Below, in pieces: positions 36,701 through 51,700 of a DNA stretch of 64,000 bases. The notes beneath the pieces were generated by a model. That model saw nothing but the letters and a program-made list of their open reading frames with translations. It did not search any database and was not told the origin of the DNA. Position 1 is the first letter of the stretch, and each line of letters begins with the position of its first letter. Location of the stretch: contig JBAMJV010003033.1 in assembly GCA_037951105.1 (NCBI GenBank), positions 248,001 to 312,000 on the forward strand. The letters run 5' to 3'. Both the position numbers and the translations under genes were made by a program. The stretch comes from Echinarachnius parma (taxonomy: Eukaryota; Echinodermata; Echinoidea; Clypeasteroida; Echinarachniidae).

Positions 36701-39700
36701 CTAGCGACCCTCTTCTCGTATTATGACTAGCGCCCCTCTTCTCCTATTATGACTAGCGACCCTCATTCCATATTATGCATAGCGACCCTCTTTTCGTATT
36801 ATGAATAGCAGTCCTTATGAGTAGTGACCCCCAATATAAATTATGAGTAGCGCCCCTTCTTCATGTTTATGAATAGCGACCCCGATTTTGTATTATGAAT
36901 AGCGGTCCTTATGAGTAATGACCCTCAATGTGAATTATGAATAGTGACCCTCATCTCACATTATGAATAGTGACCCCCTTTTCGTATTTTGAATAGCGGT
37001 CCTTATGACTAGCGGTCCTTATGACTAGCGAGGTTATTGCGACATGATTCCTAAACAAACTGTTTTTTGCTATCAGCCTGGTTGGGCTGGTAAAATAATA
37101 TTCTCCCAATTGTTTATGCCCCAAATGAATAATTCACTTCCCCCATGAGTACATTTTATTTGTAAATTGTTGAATTGTTTTTCAACATCGCATCATCTCA
37201 CTCTATTTATTGATCAAATCTACAATCATGATTGAGCCTTGCTGTATATAGCAGATTACACATTCTCTCATCGCCAATTTGAAAATCTTGTTGCCTTTTA
37301 ATATAGGCCACTAAAATTTCACTTTTATCAAGTTTTCCTTCCTGGACATACATTTTTACTTGCCCCTGACTATCAGGCAAGAATGTGCTACCCTGCTGTA
37401 TGAAGTCATCACAAATAGTATGATGCAACAGATGCAACATATCTGATTTTCAGGGGGGGGGGGGAGTTGTGAAAGTGTCAGGGTATTGAATACCATATTG
37501 TATCCAACAAAGCAGATAGCTATGGGAACATTTTGGAGAGACATGGTGAACATTTGTGTAACATAGTTTATTACATGTGGTTTCACATTAGGTGATATAC
37601 AGTATATCCTAAAGAGTAGACGTCATAGACAGAGTGAGATATATGCGCTGCAGCTGGTGTATTCTCACAAGTCTGAACCTGTGTTGCCAGGTGGGATGTT
37701 ATAACTGTATGGATCAACAATAACACAGGGGAAAATGACTGGTCTTTTTTTTACTGAGATAAATGATACCACAAAGTCCACGATCAGCAATTTTGGTTCA
37801 ATTGTTTTCCTTCATTTTAGACTGTGATTAAAAAGGCCTCCAAGTAAAGAAATGAATTTTAGACAATGTCAGAATGTGTCAAGTTTGTTCTAATTCAGCA
37901 AATGTAAGCCTGAAAATGTGCATCGTTCACTCTGACAGTATGGAATACAAATTGTGTTGATGTGCATTCTTCTGCAGAACTGCAAGTGAATGTAAAGAAA
38001 GAATATGGATTTACAGTGTGTATTCATCGCTGGCTAATAATTATTACAAACAAAAGAGGTGCAATTTCAGATAAAATAGAAGCTGGATATTGTCACCAAA
38101 ATATGCCTTGAAATGAAAACTACTGAACCATATTTGTTGATCTTGGTATTATTTTTCTCAATAAAAGATTTCCCATCATGTGGAACCATGCAGTCAACCA
38201 ACCATATTTTTCTCATATTATATACTATCTCCCTTGGTTTTTTATTTTTCGTTTTTTTATTGGGGGGGGGGGTAGGGTTAGGGGGTTGAAGGAGCACCCC
38301 ATTCTTAGTGTGTAAGGTACAGAGTGTAGTATGTCCGTTTTGTATTATTAATAGTACACATTTGTACAAAGCTAGACAGACATGCTCCAGTAGTTAGGAG
38401 TTGTTTGCTGGACACTCTATACAGGGTCGACATATTGATTCCTGCCATCTCATTCAGACCTTCCCTCTATTCATGCAGATAGAGAGAACAGTAAATACAA
38501 TTTGCGTTATGCCCTATGCAGATTTGGCCCAGGGTGCAAATAAGCTGATCAATGTTGGTTCTCGCTGAGTTGGGCAAGAAGTCCTTTGTCAAGCCAGTAG
38601 ATGATGATGTTCATAAGGCATAATAGAGCCACTTATATTGCGTGTGTTGATATGACGTACATAGTAGATCTAATGTATGTTCATTCAACACTCGACGGGA
38701 AAGGATAAAGACATGACTATTGTGCCCGTAACCTTTGGTCAGACATTTTCAGATGGAAGAATTGTCTCATGGATGCTGTTTTTAGGCTTATGCATGGTAT
38801 GTTGAGTTTTCCACGGCTTGTGACATAAGTTTTCATCAACTGCAACTTTTATGTAAAAAACTCAACAGGATCACGTTGAAACAATAAAGATAACGTTGTT
38901 TACTATGCACTTAATTAAATGGTGAAAACTCTCGGCTTGGTTCTTCTGCTACACAAGAAAGTGTGGTTTCCAGTATTATGTGAGGAAAACATGCTCAGTT
39001 GAAGTATCGTTTAATATTGTTTGGTAACTTTACTCCCTAGATATAGGAGTGAAGGAATATCTTGTTTCCATGGAGATGGCTACATTAATTTTGTCAGTGC
39101 ATGGCATGACATTTTTCGTGTTTAAATGTTGCACAGGTATGTAATCAGTGGAACTATTCCCATTTGTTTATCGTTGCCCATTGGAGGTTTTGGCTTGGGA
39201 CTGGGAGCTCATTCTCCATCAACTCTAGCCGGAAAAAAGCCGCGGATCATTTCTTGATAGATTAATCATCAGTAGCATCAAACATATCAGCACCATTGAC
39301 ACCATCATCAACAGACATACAGTCAAAGACAACCAACATTATATCCATGCTATAATCTTCCACATCGTTGTTATCGTCTTCCACATCGTTGTTATCGTCT
39401 TCATCAGCAACATGGGTAATTGTTGCTGCTCATCCTGCTGGTCGGGTAGGAAGAAGGCGAGAGTCGCTGAGCTCGCCAACAGCACAACGGATTACCCGGA
39501 CTCCGAGGACACACGGTTACTCTACAGTAAGAACCCCAAGATGTCCAAATACACGGCTAGGAAAAGCAGAAAGAGTCTTCGGGAGAAGTCGCTGAGAAAT
39601 GCGCTGCGACGTCAGAGCTTCTCAGAGCCTACGATCGAGCAGAAACCAGCGATTCGCAGGTTACCGCGCGACACATATGACTCTCCGTCCACTGATAGTG

Positions 39701-42700
39701 ACTTGTCTGTGATTTCCAATGTGACCTTGCCCATTAGGAAACTACATATAAAGAGATCCGGCCGTCCTCTGGCTCTGGGTACGTATCCAAATGCTCAAGA
39801 TTATATTTTTGTGTTGTTTTATATATTTGTTTTTATTTCCACAAATAAAATATGGGATGGGCCTTTCAGCAGAAGCTGAATATTTCAAAACAAGGCGGTC
39901 TGAAGTCTGATATACTTACGTTTATATACACGGTATATATATATATAAGCGAGAAGTAAACTAATACATACAGCTTCGGTTTCTTCCAATATATAAATAA
40001 TTGCAAGGAGTAATCATAAATGATTGAGAAGGAAGAATAATAGTAGGCGTAGCTTAGTAAGCAATGTTCCTCCTTTTAATCCTCCAAATGAAAAAAGGCA
40101 CTGGTCGAAAAATTGGTCTCCGCCAGGAATCGAACGCCGATGCCTTAACCCGACTACTAGGCCACGGGGACCGTGTGATTGAAGACAGATCCAGTTCAGG
40201 TCATTGGCAAGCCAATCTCTCGGCCCTTTGTGCTCAGGTATTCATGGGGAAGGAGTTACGAACAATGCAAGCCGCCTTTACTTCAGCTGGATCACAATAG
40301 AGTGATTCAAGTATTAGTTAGAACATATATATATAAGCGAGAAGTAAACTAATACATACAGCTTCGGTTTCTTCCAATATATAAATAATTGCAAGGAGGA
40401 ATCATAAATGATTGAGAAGGAAGAATAATAGTAGGCGTAGCTTAGTAAGCAATGTTCCTCCTTTTAATCCTCAAAAAAAGGCACTGGTCGAAAAATTGGT
40501 CTAAACGGTATATATATACGCATCTCATGCTCTTTATTTGTAACCTGCATAACAGTACTTCAACGTGGATATTAAATTGAATAAAAACCGCTCTGATTTA
40601 AACTTTAAGGCCGGCTTGAGATTTTCAAGATCAGCGTTGGAGCGTTAGAAAATGTGTGAAATGTGTGAGTCTCGTGTTCAATGTGTGAGAGTTGGCAACC
40701 CTGCATTCACGGAGGTTAATAAATGGACTTTGAGCAAAATGTTCACATCATTCCCCTGCATTTTGCTGCGCACCTGAAGCAGCCGCATGTCAATGGCTTT
40801 CCCATCCAAAACAGGGATAATCGATCACGTTTGGTTATACAGCACATTCATTTGTTTCAGGAAGATATATAAAGCTAAGGCTTCTTTTTGAAGGGTCTAC
40901 AAGAAAGTCGATTTGGAATGAAATGTGCAAATTCTTGAAGAAATTTTACAATAGATGTATTTTAGTATGAGTTTATGCAGCTGCTCGCATAATTTCCACT
41001 TTTTGTTAGATGCTTCTAATGTTGGTTATTTGTGGTGCAACAATTAGTGTTAAGTAATAGGACACAGTGGCATACTACCTACCGGTATCACGTCATATCA
41101 GTTCTAAGTCACTCAAAAACTAATGGCCAATAAGTAGGCTATAGTTCAAAAGAGTTTTCTATACAAACAAAGAGGACTATATGAAAATGTGCCTTGCCAA
41201 GCGTTACATGCGGTTGGCTATTTTTTCTTTATACTGTGAACCAGGTGACGTACTAAAAACAAACAGTTATTTTGTGATTGTCACAGCCTAGCAAAACTCT
41301 TGCCTGTATGTTTTTGTTTTGTTTAAAGTCTAACCTTCAGTTCCAGAAGAGAGACTGTGAAATCAACTGCAAACCAAAAGTGCATGGTCAGTGCTGCTGT
41401 GTCATGTTCTGTTCATATTGTGCATTTTTTTGCTTCTAGCAGTACGCGCTTGAAAAACTAGAGCCGTCTATTTGTTTTATCCTTCAATATTAAATGCCTG
41501 ACACCAACCCACATGTGTATAGTCGTTTTATAGCGTTATAAACTTGGCTACTACCAGTATTAGCAAGGAGAGCTAAAATGGTTCTAAAATAAATGCTGGT
41601 ACAGATACTATGACCTAACTTGAAACAAGTTATTTCTGAAGATCAGCGTAATTGTGTGTTTGACCCAGCACTTTTCTAAAAGGGATCTCTTGCATGTGGA
41701 TTGAACCAAATATAGTCTGTACGTTTCCATTTCCTCGTTATTATACAGCAAATCAAGTCACTCTAAACTTTTCATTTTGGAATCACTTTTGAAGACAGAA
41801 AGCTGTGTCATACAAGGGGCCAGCACACTGTAGGACATCGACATATCAAGTAAAAAGTCCCTTAAAAGTCAGAGTTTACAAGGCCGCCGCATGACTTTGG
41901 AATTTCAGCAACCATTGCACTAGAAATGGCATATATACGTGTGAGGTGAAGACGGCTAATTTGGAATAATCTTGCACTTGATTAAAAGAGCTAACCGATT
42001 GGATCCAAGACCGACTTTGTATTCCAGTTAATGTTGCAATATACTGAGACTCGAAATGGGGTTGATTCTTCCGTGTTGCTTCGGAGATTCCGATGATAAC
42101 AGCGACGATGAGAGCAATCGTCTCTTCCACATGGACAACAAACTGAGGAAGCAGAAGAGGAAAAAGAAGCGTGAACACGATCAGAGATTGACGAAGAACT
42201 CTGCAACTGCAGACATCAACGTTCTGCCCCCAAATACGGATTGGACAGGAGTGAACTCTAAAAACAGCAATGGCAGTGCAAAGCCTAAGAAACTAAAGAA
42301 GAAGTTGAGGTTTAAGGACCAGTTTGAAAACTCAACCTCTACTATGTCTTCATCAGGAGTTTATTCCAGAGAGAATCCCATTTCCATGAATGATGTACTT
42401 CATACAAATGGTAATATACCTTTAATGGTTTGAGATTTGATATCAGTGAAAAAAATACTTGGGGGTTTCAGGGCAATTTTCCCCTGAAAATCATAAAAGC
42501 TCTATGTAAAACACATTATTTAGTGCACCTTGAAGGCTAGCAAGCTTAAAAACAACCCCTAAAAAAGTCGTTTAAATTTTTGACCCGTTTAAAATATTAT
42601 AATCTAATGTTTAGATATGAGAATGATGAAATTCATTCACTGTTTCTAAAACAAGTATTTTACATGCAGGGTATTGGAATAATATGATACCCACAACATG

Positions 42701-45700
42701 TGTAAAACTCCATCTCCCCAGTATATGTAACTTATAAGGTAACTTTAACATCCTAATCATGAGTGATTAAAAGTGAGCAAAGAAAAATAGGCTTCGCCGG
42801 GAATCGAACCCGAGACCGCCGGATTGCTAGACCGGTGCTCAAACCATCAAGCCACGAAGACTTTGTATGGTGGGCGTTCCCATGAAACCCTTTTCAATGC
42901 TCGATTAGTCAGAAGCTAATCGAGCAATGCTCGATTAGTCAGAACCTAATCATATTTACAAACATTACCAGGGCCCCGTTGCAGAAAGAGATACAATCGA
43001 TTGTAAGTTACGATTGATCGTAAGTCAGAAAATTTACGCCTTTCAACCAATCTGATTTGTGCATCTAGAACACGTGATCTGACTTACGATTAATTGCAAC
43101 TTACAATTGATTGTATCTCTTTCTGCAACGGGGCCTTGGACTGGGAAGTGACGGTATATATTAGACGCTATATAAATCGAGTATATTATTATTATCTATT
43201 ACATTAGTCATTGTATGTGGAAATTGTATGGCTCCCAGATACGTTTTGGCTGAGATATTATCTAAAAATCGAAAACAAAGCAATAAAAAGAGGTAGCATT
43301 GGTAGTGCAATGCTTTCATTCTACATCTTTGTTTTTTATATCCTGATGAATTTTTTTCTTCTGGCCATTAACGTTATATCATGCATGATGTGCAACTACT
43401 AATATTTTACTTCAGTGGTTAGTAAAGGCCCAGTCATACCATCACGACTTAGGGTAACAAATGCGGTACGGATTGGTATGAATGTAGAAATCATGGGCAA
43501 TCCTCATAATTCATACTGGGTTCTTGTTGGAGTCTTGGTGATCATTCGGGGCAGTTCTCCTCTATTCGCGGGAGGGGCCACAACAGTTTGTGGTAAACTC
43601 ACGATTGAATTGTGATTTAACTGCATTCTTACTATGTTTGTACTGGTGCGTACTAAGTGCATATACTGGTGCGTACTGGCATTCTTCCCTTATCGTAGCG
43701 ATTCTTGGTGGTGGCTGTCTCTGATGATCGTTCGCGCTAAGTATCCAAATTTGGATACTATGGACGATCTGAATTCTGATACTTTGACTAAAATCTAAAA
43801 GCGTGCCGGAATATTCTTAAGAACTAAAGAATACAACATATTTTCGCACTTATTTCATAGTTGATGACTTGTAAACTTGGTCTGCAGAAAAAAAATCCAT
43901 GAAAATAAACATGGTAGTGATTTTAGGCTAATTTTCTATGCCAAATCTCACTTAGCAGCCCACATTTAGGGTCCAAAATCAGAATATGAACAGTTATTAC
44001 AATGTTCCCGCAGCTACCTAAACCCATTTGAGACAACTGCATTTTGTTACTTAACATACATAATTGTCCATGGACCACCATTAGTTAGGGGACAAGTCCT
44101 GAATGGGTTGAAGTCCATGGACAAAATTAAATGTTAAAGGCAATTCAGACCGGTATATCAGACGCGTGAATCCATATTGCGCACTTTTACGCACGGTACG
44201 TAGTCCCCCTTTACTCAGTTATAACGAGGAGGTTGTTGCGATCGCAAACTATCCCAGTTTACGTAACGACTGAGTCGCTGTTCGGAATGTTTGTTTACCA
44301 AGGAGTTACTCCTTGTCAGAGATTTTTACAAGCAAAATTATTACGCAATACGCTCGACCGCACTTATCTTCTAAGTGCCGCTACGATTTTATCAGCGCTG
44401 TATTGCCTCAGGGCCAGGGGACAGATCGCTTGGTACATAATTGCTACCAGCTGCGTGCTGCAAGCATGCAATTTCATAAGAAGGCCCGTGTTCAGATATT
44501 TCGAAGCACGGCTCTTCGATCGATCCACACACATCGTGAGTTTACCTCGGGAGATTACGGTGGAGTGTGAGTTGGAATTTGCTAACTACCCATTTTAACC
44601 CACGCATATCTGCCTATAAAGCCAAATACCAGTTTTGGGAAAGTTACTGAAAACATATATACCTCGCACAAAAAGTTCCGCAATCGAGGTTTACACATTA
44701 AAAACTTTTTTATTACGCTATTACCATTCATAAATCTGGTATCATTGGAAAGCGTGAATCCTCCTCTTTACATTGATATAACATTTGCTATGAATATTTT
44801 ATCATGGAATGTGCATTGCATCCAAATGTAGGGCAAAGTCAAAAGTGAAATGTTGCAAAATGCACTGATTTTGTCAACAGAGTGCCTTCCTTGGCTTGAA
44901 TGGGGGTGAGGTGGTCATGCATTCAAGCCACGTTTTAATCTTCAAACAAAAGGAAGGCACACTGTTGACAAAATCAGTGCATTTTGTAACATTTCATTTT
45001 TTACTTTGCCCTACATTCGGATGTAATGCACATTCCATGATAAAATATCCATAGCAGATGTTATATCAATGTAAAGAGGAGGATTCACGCTTTCCAATGA
45101 TATCAAATTTATGAATGGTAATAACGTAATAGGCATTCAAGCCACATTTTAATCTTCAAACAAAAGGAAGGCCCTTTGTTGACAGAATCAGTGCATTTTG
45201 CAACATTTCACTTTTGACTTTGCCCTACATTTGGATGCAATCCACATTCCATGATGACATACTCATAGCAAATGTTATATCAATGTAAAGGGGAGAATTC
45301 ACGCTTTCCAATGATACCAAATAATAACCTAATAGAAAAGTTATTAATGCGCAAACCTCGATTGCGGAACTTTTTGTGCGAAGTATATATTGGCCAAACT
45401 AATTTGATCAATATTGTTGAATAAGTATTTAAAAAGGGTTTGTGTGGTAAAATCCGAACATAAGCATCGTTAAATGCAGAAATATCGGAAGAAATTCAAT
45501 GGCCGCCCATGAAATTTAGAAATCCACCGCCCGTTCGCACCTGTTCGCTGGAGATCGACAAGCCCGCATACCGGAGACCACGACTGGTTTTTGCACGTAG
45601 CGTATGCGTGATTCCGCGTCGGGGGTACGATTTGCAGCAAATCAGTTTTATAATTAGTTTAAATTAGTACGCGGTTTCCTGGCCAAATTTTTATAATCCC

Positions 45701-48700
45701 ATATTAGTAAAGTTATATTCTTTCACATGGTTGGTAATAAGAGCGGACATTTCATTTTTTGTGAGTGGGGTGTTTCCCACTACTGTCATTTCTGATCCAT
45801 GAATATAGCCATTGTCCATGGTAGTGAATGAATGGCCAATGTGCTTCTGGTTTTAGATAAGCTCCAAATTTATTGTGAAATAGGGACTTGTGCAGTGATG
45901 CATTGATTGAATGAATGAATGCTGTGGTCTTAAATTGCTCAGCTTGTTTATACAAAAGGAAAAGGAAATCTCTACACAGTAGGCCTAGTGCATTTTTGTT
46001 AACAAAACGTCAATGCAACTATATTTGTACTAAAGTTTATCCCATGTTATTTAACTGCATATCTTGATACCAGCAAGGTCCCTCAAGCCCAAGGCAATGA
46101 TTATATCTATACCAGTATAATATGCAACACAACAAAAGCGTCATGGAAGGAATAATTTGGAACCTTGGCTGTTGATAATGTACGTTCTACTGCAAGTACA
46201 TGACTGAATGGCAATTGCCATCATAGATTTGAATGAGGAAGGGATGTTGTGTTTTCACTATTAACTTTATATCGTGTTATGATATTTCTTCAATGTGAGC
46301 AAGATCTCTGTGGAAACTATTTGAACTTGTTTGTATCCTTGGGAACATCCAGATTGATGTGCTAATTAACAGTTGAATACTTAAGAGATTCTTGCATTAA
46401 ACAACATAAGCATGCCTTTGGAATCTTGTGTCTTCATCTTCCTGATTGATCCGATGGTTTAAATTAGCACCCAGCATTACACATGACTTCTGTTGAGAGA
46501 AAGTAACTTCTGGCATATTAAGACTGAAAAACAATCATTTCTAAGTCATGGTGTATCTTTGTTTGTGTTGCCGTGGAGATCCGGGAGATGGCGTCGACAA
46601 CGAGAGAAATCCTCTCCGCGATACAGTCATCACATTAAGGAGACAGTCGACTCAGCTATCTCCAAAAGAGGACCGTGTGCCACTTATGGGTGCATTATGC
46701 CATGATGGTAAATCACATATAGGCAAACCTGTGTATAATGACCACTGTAGACAGGTGCAATGAAATTATTTTCTCTACATTAAATGGGAGCAGTTTTGGT
46801 GGCCACTATAGACAGGTTGGCTGCTATAGACAGGTGGCTGCGAACTTGCTAAGACAGGTTTGACTGCACAAGTTGTTTGAAAGTGTGATCATATAAACAT
46901 GTTTATGTTATAAATGTATTGAACTACATTATTCATTAACCCTCGAAGTGCAAAATACTTTGCAAGATTCCACTAGACTCATTTTGGTACTACTTGACGT
47001 ATACACTTACAGGCATTCTCTACTAAGACGTGCCCACGACTTGGCATGCATGACTAAAAGAACCGATGCTCTATACAATTCGTATAGCACATCAGTTCTT
47101 TTAGTCATGCATGCCAATTAGTGGGCACGCATTGGTAGAGAATGCCAACAAACATGTATAGCTTTGATAATACCCCCCCCCCCCCCCCCCCCTCCACTTC
47201 ATCTGCAATTAAATACTGTATATGAAGCTTGGTAAGAAATAAGAAGTTCAGTTTCAAGCTATACAATTCATTCCACATACCTATTGTGTGCATGAAGGAG
47301 CAAGTGATTAGATCTGATTCTATTGTGCCGTGAGTCAACCATGGCACCGATCGAGTGGTAAACTCTAACCTCTACCTTTAGAGCTGTTTTTCTGAGATCT
47401 ATATATTACATTGCAAAGTGATGTATACATTATATATATTTCATACTTAGGGAGACTTTCATTATTTATTCTACCAAAATATATAGGCTTCCCCTATGTT
47501 CAGAAGTAACTAACATCCCAAATAGTTTAATTGGAGGGTGACCATATGGAAGAATGTAAACAATATAGGGTTTTATGCGCTTGTCAGAGGAATACGCAAG
47601 GACAAGTCAGAATGCCAAACAAATATTCTAGAAGTATAAGATCATAACTATAAGCTTATACATGTATTTAGGGTAATATGCTTATTGTTTCAAGGATTAG
47701 TAAGGAATGGATTTGTTGTGGTAATAATAATAATCATAATGATGGTGATGGTGATGGTGATGGTAATGAAACTGATAAAACATATTAAGCTCCATCCATA
47801 AACTAAAGATATACTTTGGCTGGGTGTTTGAAAAGTTTATAAAAATGTATATATCCGTCAAACATGTCTGTAAAGACAAAGGAGACAGAGTAATGAGGGG
47901 GGGGGGTCTTTATATGCAGGTGGTCTAAAGTGACATGTTCATTAATTGACATACCACATCTTTAAAGGGATCATTTAAGATTAATGGGGTTTTTTAAACG
48001 GGTGGTGCTAGCTTAGGTTTGGCTGTATTTGACTTTCAGATATTATATAATCAAAGATGATGTTAGGGAAACATTGTTTATGTTAGGGAATATACCACTA
48101 TGGAATGTTTTTCTACTTTTGTTTTAAGTAATATATTGTGTATTTTCTTTTTTTTAAACATCTAGGTATCCTAATCAGAAAGAACTGTTATGCTTTTCTT
48201 TTTCTAGATTTAAAATTATGGTCCTTTACAAGCATTGAATGGAAAAAAATAATGATATTTGTTTTAAAACTTTTAAAAGTTTTAAAAGTTATGGCTATGC
48301 TTGATTATGAGGGTGCTTGTATAACTTGTGATTAGTAACTAGCTTATTCAGGGACAATAGTAAACTAGTATATTAATGGGCTAGTTTTCAAGCTTTTTTT
48401 CATTTATAATGGCATTCTGAATTGCACTGAATGTGGAATTACGTGGGCTCTTTTGGCATTTCTGAGGCCCAAGTCACCCCAAGCCCCCATGCAGTGATTT
48501 CGCTGAGCTTATCTGCTTTTAAGTGCATTGAATATGTCCAGTAACAAATATAAAGGCCTCCATTTTGGCAGCCTTCTTACTAAAATGGACACCTCTTTTC
48601 CAAAACAGGCTTTGCTTCTCAAAACCTGGATCTTTATAATGAGTCCACTGGTCCATATCAAGCTGAATAGTCTCTCTTGGATCTCAGTGGTTTTGATTTG

Positions 48701-51700
48701 GTACTTCGTGCAACTTTTTTGTTGTGCCAAGCTTTATTGTACTGTTTGGTGTTGAAGCTTCAGTAATCGCATCCATTGTAGTATACATGTACATGCTATA
48801 GCTGCCAGCACTTGTAAAGAGAAACAATTTATACATGCATGCACTGCAGTCTGCTAGTGGCTTTTACTTGTACTGGTACTTTTTTACGTAATGGATGATA
48901 TACTAATATCATAAAGACAATGTAGGTGGTGCGATAAGATACTAAATTACATATTAAATGCGAGAGACTTTTCTTTGACGCTAGCTAGTATACCACTGCA
49001 ACTCCAAGTTTTGGATGCATAAGTCAGTCTCCAACGTGGTTATTGTGCCAGTCGTTGGCAGAATTCACTGCTTACGTCTTAGAGCTAGGAGGGATGCAAA
49101 TGTTGGACTTTGGCCTTGTGCATTCATCGAACATGACAATCACAAACCACCGTTATTGAGTTATTGTTTTCATAATTCATCATAGTCTTATTTTTGGAAT
49201 TTCAATCATTCTGTTTCTTTTACTGACTTTGTCATCACTGAGTTAATACTAAGAACTGGAGTCAAAATGTGTAGTCTTCTGTGTCTCAAGCTCTGTCCAG
49301 GGTTCTCGACTATCCTTCCTTTTGTACCTCGAGCAAGTGGTAAAGGAGGACCAAAGCCAGAGCAGTATCACGAAGATGACAATTGCAAATTGGAGATCGA
49401 AGTCTTGGAACATTCGGAATATTGCTACGTGCACAAGATTGAACATGAACATGAAGTCGCGGTTTCGGAGGGAAAAGACCATGACTGTCATAGTGTGGTG
49501 GGCAATGGATCGGTAGCGCACGAAGAGGAAAACCATGTTGCAGAGGAATGTGGCAAGTGGCATATTTATCTAAGTTTTAGTCCTTCTTCGTATGTTACCC
49601 CAGCTGGATCAACCTGAGTTTCTCCTGGAATAGTCCAGGATTTCGTTATGTTCATGATTATTAACTGTTGAATATCTGTTGATAACAAATTTGTTCCTTA
49701 TTTAACCCAGGATGTATTAATACATGTACAGTCAAACCTGTTTTAGTGGTCGATCACCTGTCTATAGCACCCAATTGACTACAGTGGCCACCTCAAGTCA
49801 CTTCTTCTATGTGAAAGTGATCTCCTGTATAGCAAAAAAACAATATTTTTGAACCTGTCTATAAAAAAGAGGTCGCCTGTCTACAGTGGCCACTTTTGTG
49901 TGTTTCCATACGTGCGGGTTACTTGATCTACACAGATTTGACAGTATCACCTCTTGACTTATTATCTCTGATTGATTGATTGAAGGTTAAATTGTATATT
50001 CCATAATTCAATTAAATGGTTACAAACTCTTACAATTCTTAATTCTTACATTCTTAAATCCACGGTTGTAAATATCCATAATGTAGGTCCATTTACCCGT
50101 ACCATCCTTCCTCAGCAAGGCATTATTTTTTAAACCACTCAATATGGTATTTTGTGTACCATGTATTATCTCTATGGGAAATGCAACATTGTATAGGCAA
50201 GGAGTTAATTGATGAGTATTAGCTTGCCTGGGAGTAACAGGTACATGTACATAATACTGCATAACAATTGATATTGAGTGTATATTATTGTATACAAAGG
50301 TGTTCCTGTTTCGTCATCATTCACGCTTGAAGGATAATTCTGAATCACTGTCTACAATTTGTACAAAGTACAAAATATGCAAGTGACATATTGACAAAAG
50401 CACAAACATTGTATTTCTATTTACATACATATTGATAAGCGCATTTGTGTTCCAAGAATTAATGCTACTCAGCTCAACCTATTATTATTAGGTCCCTTTA
50501 TGAATGACATGTAGGCAATGCAAATAACCAGATCATCATGATAACTTAGAACATTTGTTTGTAGCATATACATACATATATATATATATGCCACATGCAT
50601 ACAAAGTATACAACAATCAAAAGTTTTAACAGGTTTTAAATATGAGATGTTTTAAAAGTATTTTTCATTGTGGCAAATTGTGTACATATTACTAGCCTAG
50701 ATTTTTGGAAGCTACAAAAGTAAATTGACAATTGAGATACATGTATACAATCAAACTTGTTTATGATATTCAGAAAACTATACTACCTTAGTTCCATGCA
50801 TATAGGGCAAGGGCTAAGCAGAGAGGTAGGACCCACCTCTGGTCTAAGTAAGCAACATACATGTTTTGTTGCCACAAACATGATTATATATTACAACCTA
50901 CTAGCTAACCCTAGTTGGCAACTAAAAGGATCTGGTTTTACACTTAGTCATATCATCTTACATAATAGAGTGCAACTAAGCTAGTGTTTTTGTGAATATT
51001 GGACCTGCATGGTCTTTATGAGCAGGTGGTCTTTATAATATACAGGTTTATTTTAAAAAGGCAGACTGCCTTGAAGGGACGCAATATAATTGTCATTATT
51101 CGTAACATAACATCTGTGGTAGTCACTGTGATCACAATAAGGAGCTTTGAGTTCACACATGGTAACAGCTAGAAGAGAACATTCACTACACAGTGGAATT
51201 TGCTCAGTTTTGAAGAGAAACAGCAATGATATATCAACTAGAATGAAAGGAGGAGAATATTACTCGGTACCCATTTGATCGGACATTCTTGATGTTATGT
51301 AATACTACCATTCAAGATGATTTTATGTTGTTATAACATGCATTCTCCATGCACTCCAGCAAGAGTAATTTAGAGGGACCTGTGCTGAATGGGCTATTGA
51401 AACTCCCAGTCTCATCCCCTCTGTGATTATGCATGCATTGTGTGGCAATAATATGTGACCATCTCTAGCAAAATCAGACCCTTGTCTGCATGCAACTCCT
51501 TTTTTGGCAGAAATCAGCTTCTAACGTGAAAAATATGTATTAATTTTCACATTTTCAGCAAAATGTTTTGTCTATTATTACAGTAAATATTGCCAATTTT
51601 CATGATGGTGGTATCAAATGAAAGCTAAAGATTATGAAAATGATAAAAATATAAGTTTCCCATTCTTGCCGATAAGCACCTGATTTTGCCAGAGGCAGTC

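Noticed and set aside
35754-37032. CRISPR-like array
   Set aside because: Regular short repeats, but the organism is eukaryotic, units vary without spacers, and the array switches orientation; it is a fold-back satellite.
42790-42861. Functional tRNA-Ala gene
   Set aside because: The cloverleaf has mismatches and the sequence resembles SINE heads elsewhere in the window; a scan with a tRNA model would decide.
44233-44598. 121-codon plus-strand frame
   Set aside because: No recognised motif and overlapping open frames. Lies between repeats; not called as a gene.
47697-47879. Poly-His minus-strand frame
   Set aside because: Comes from a (GATGGT)n microsatellite.
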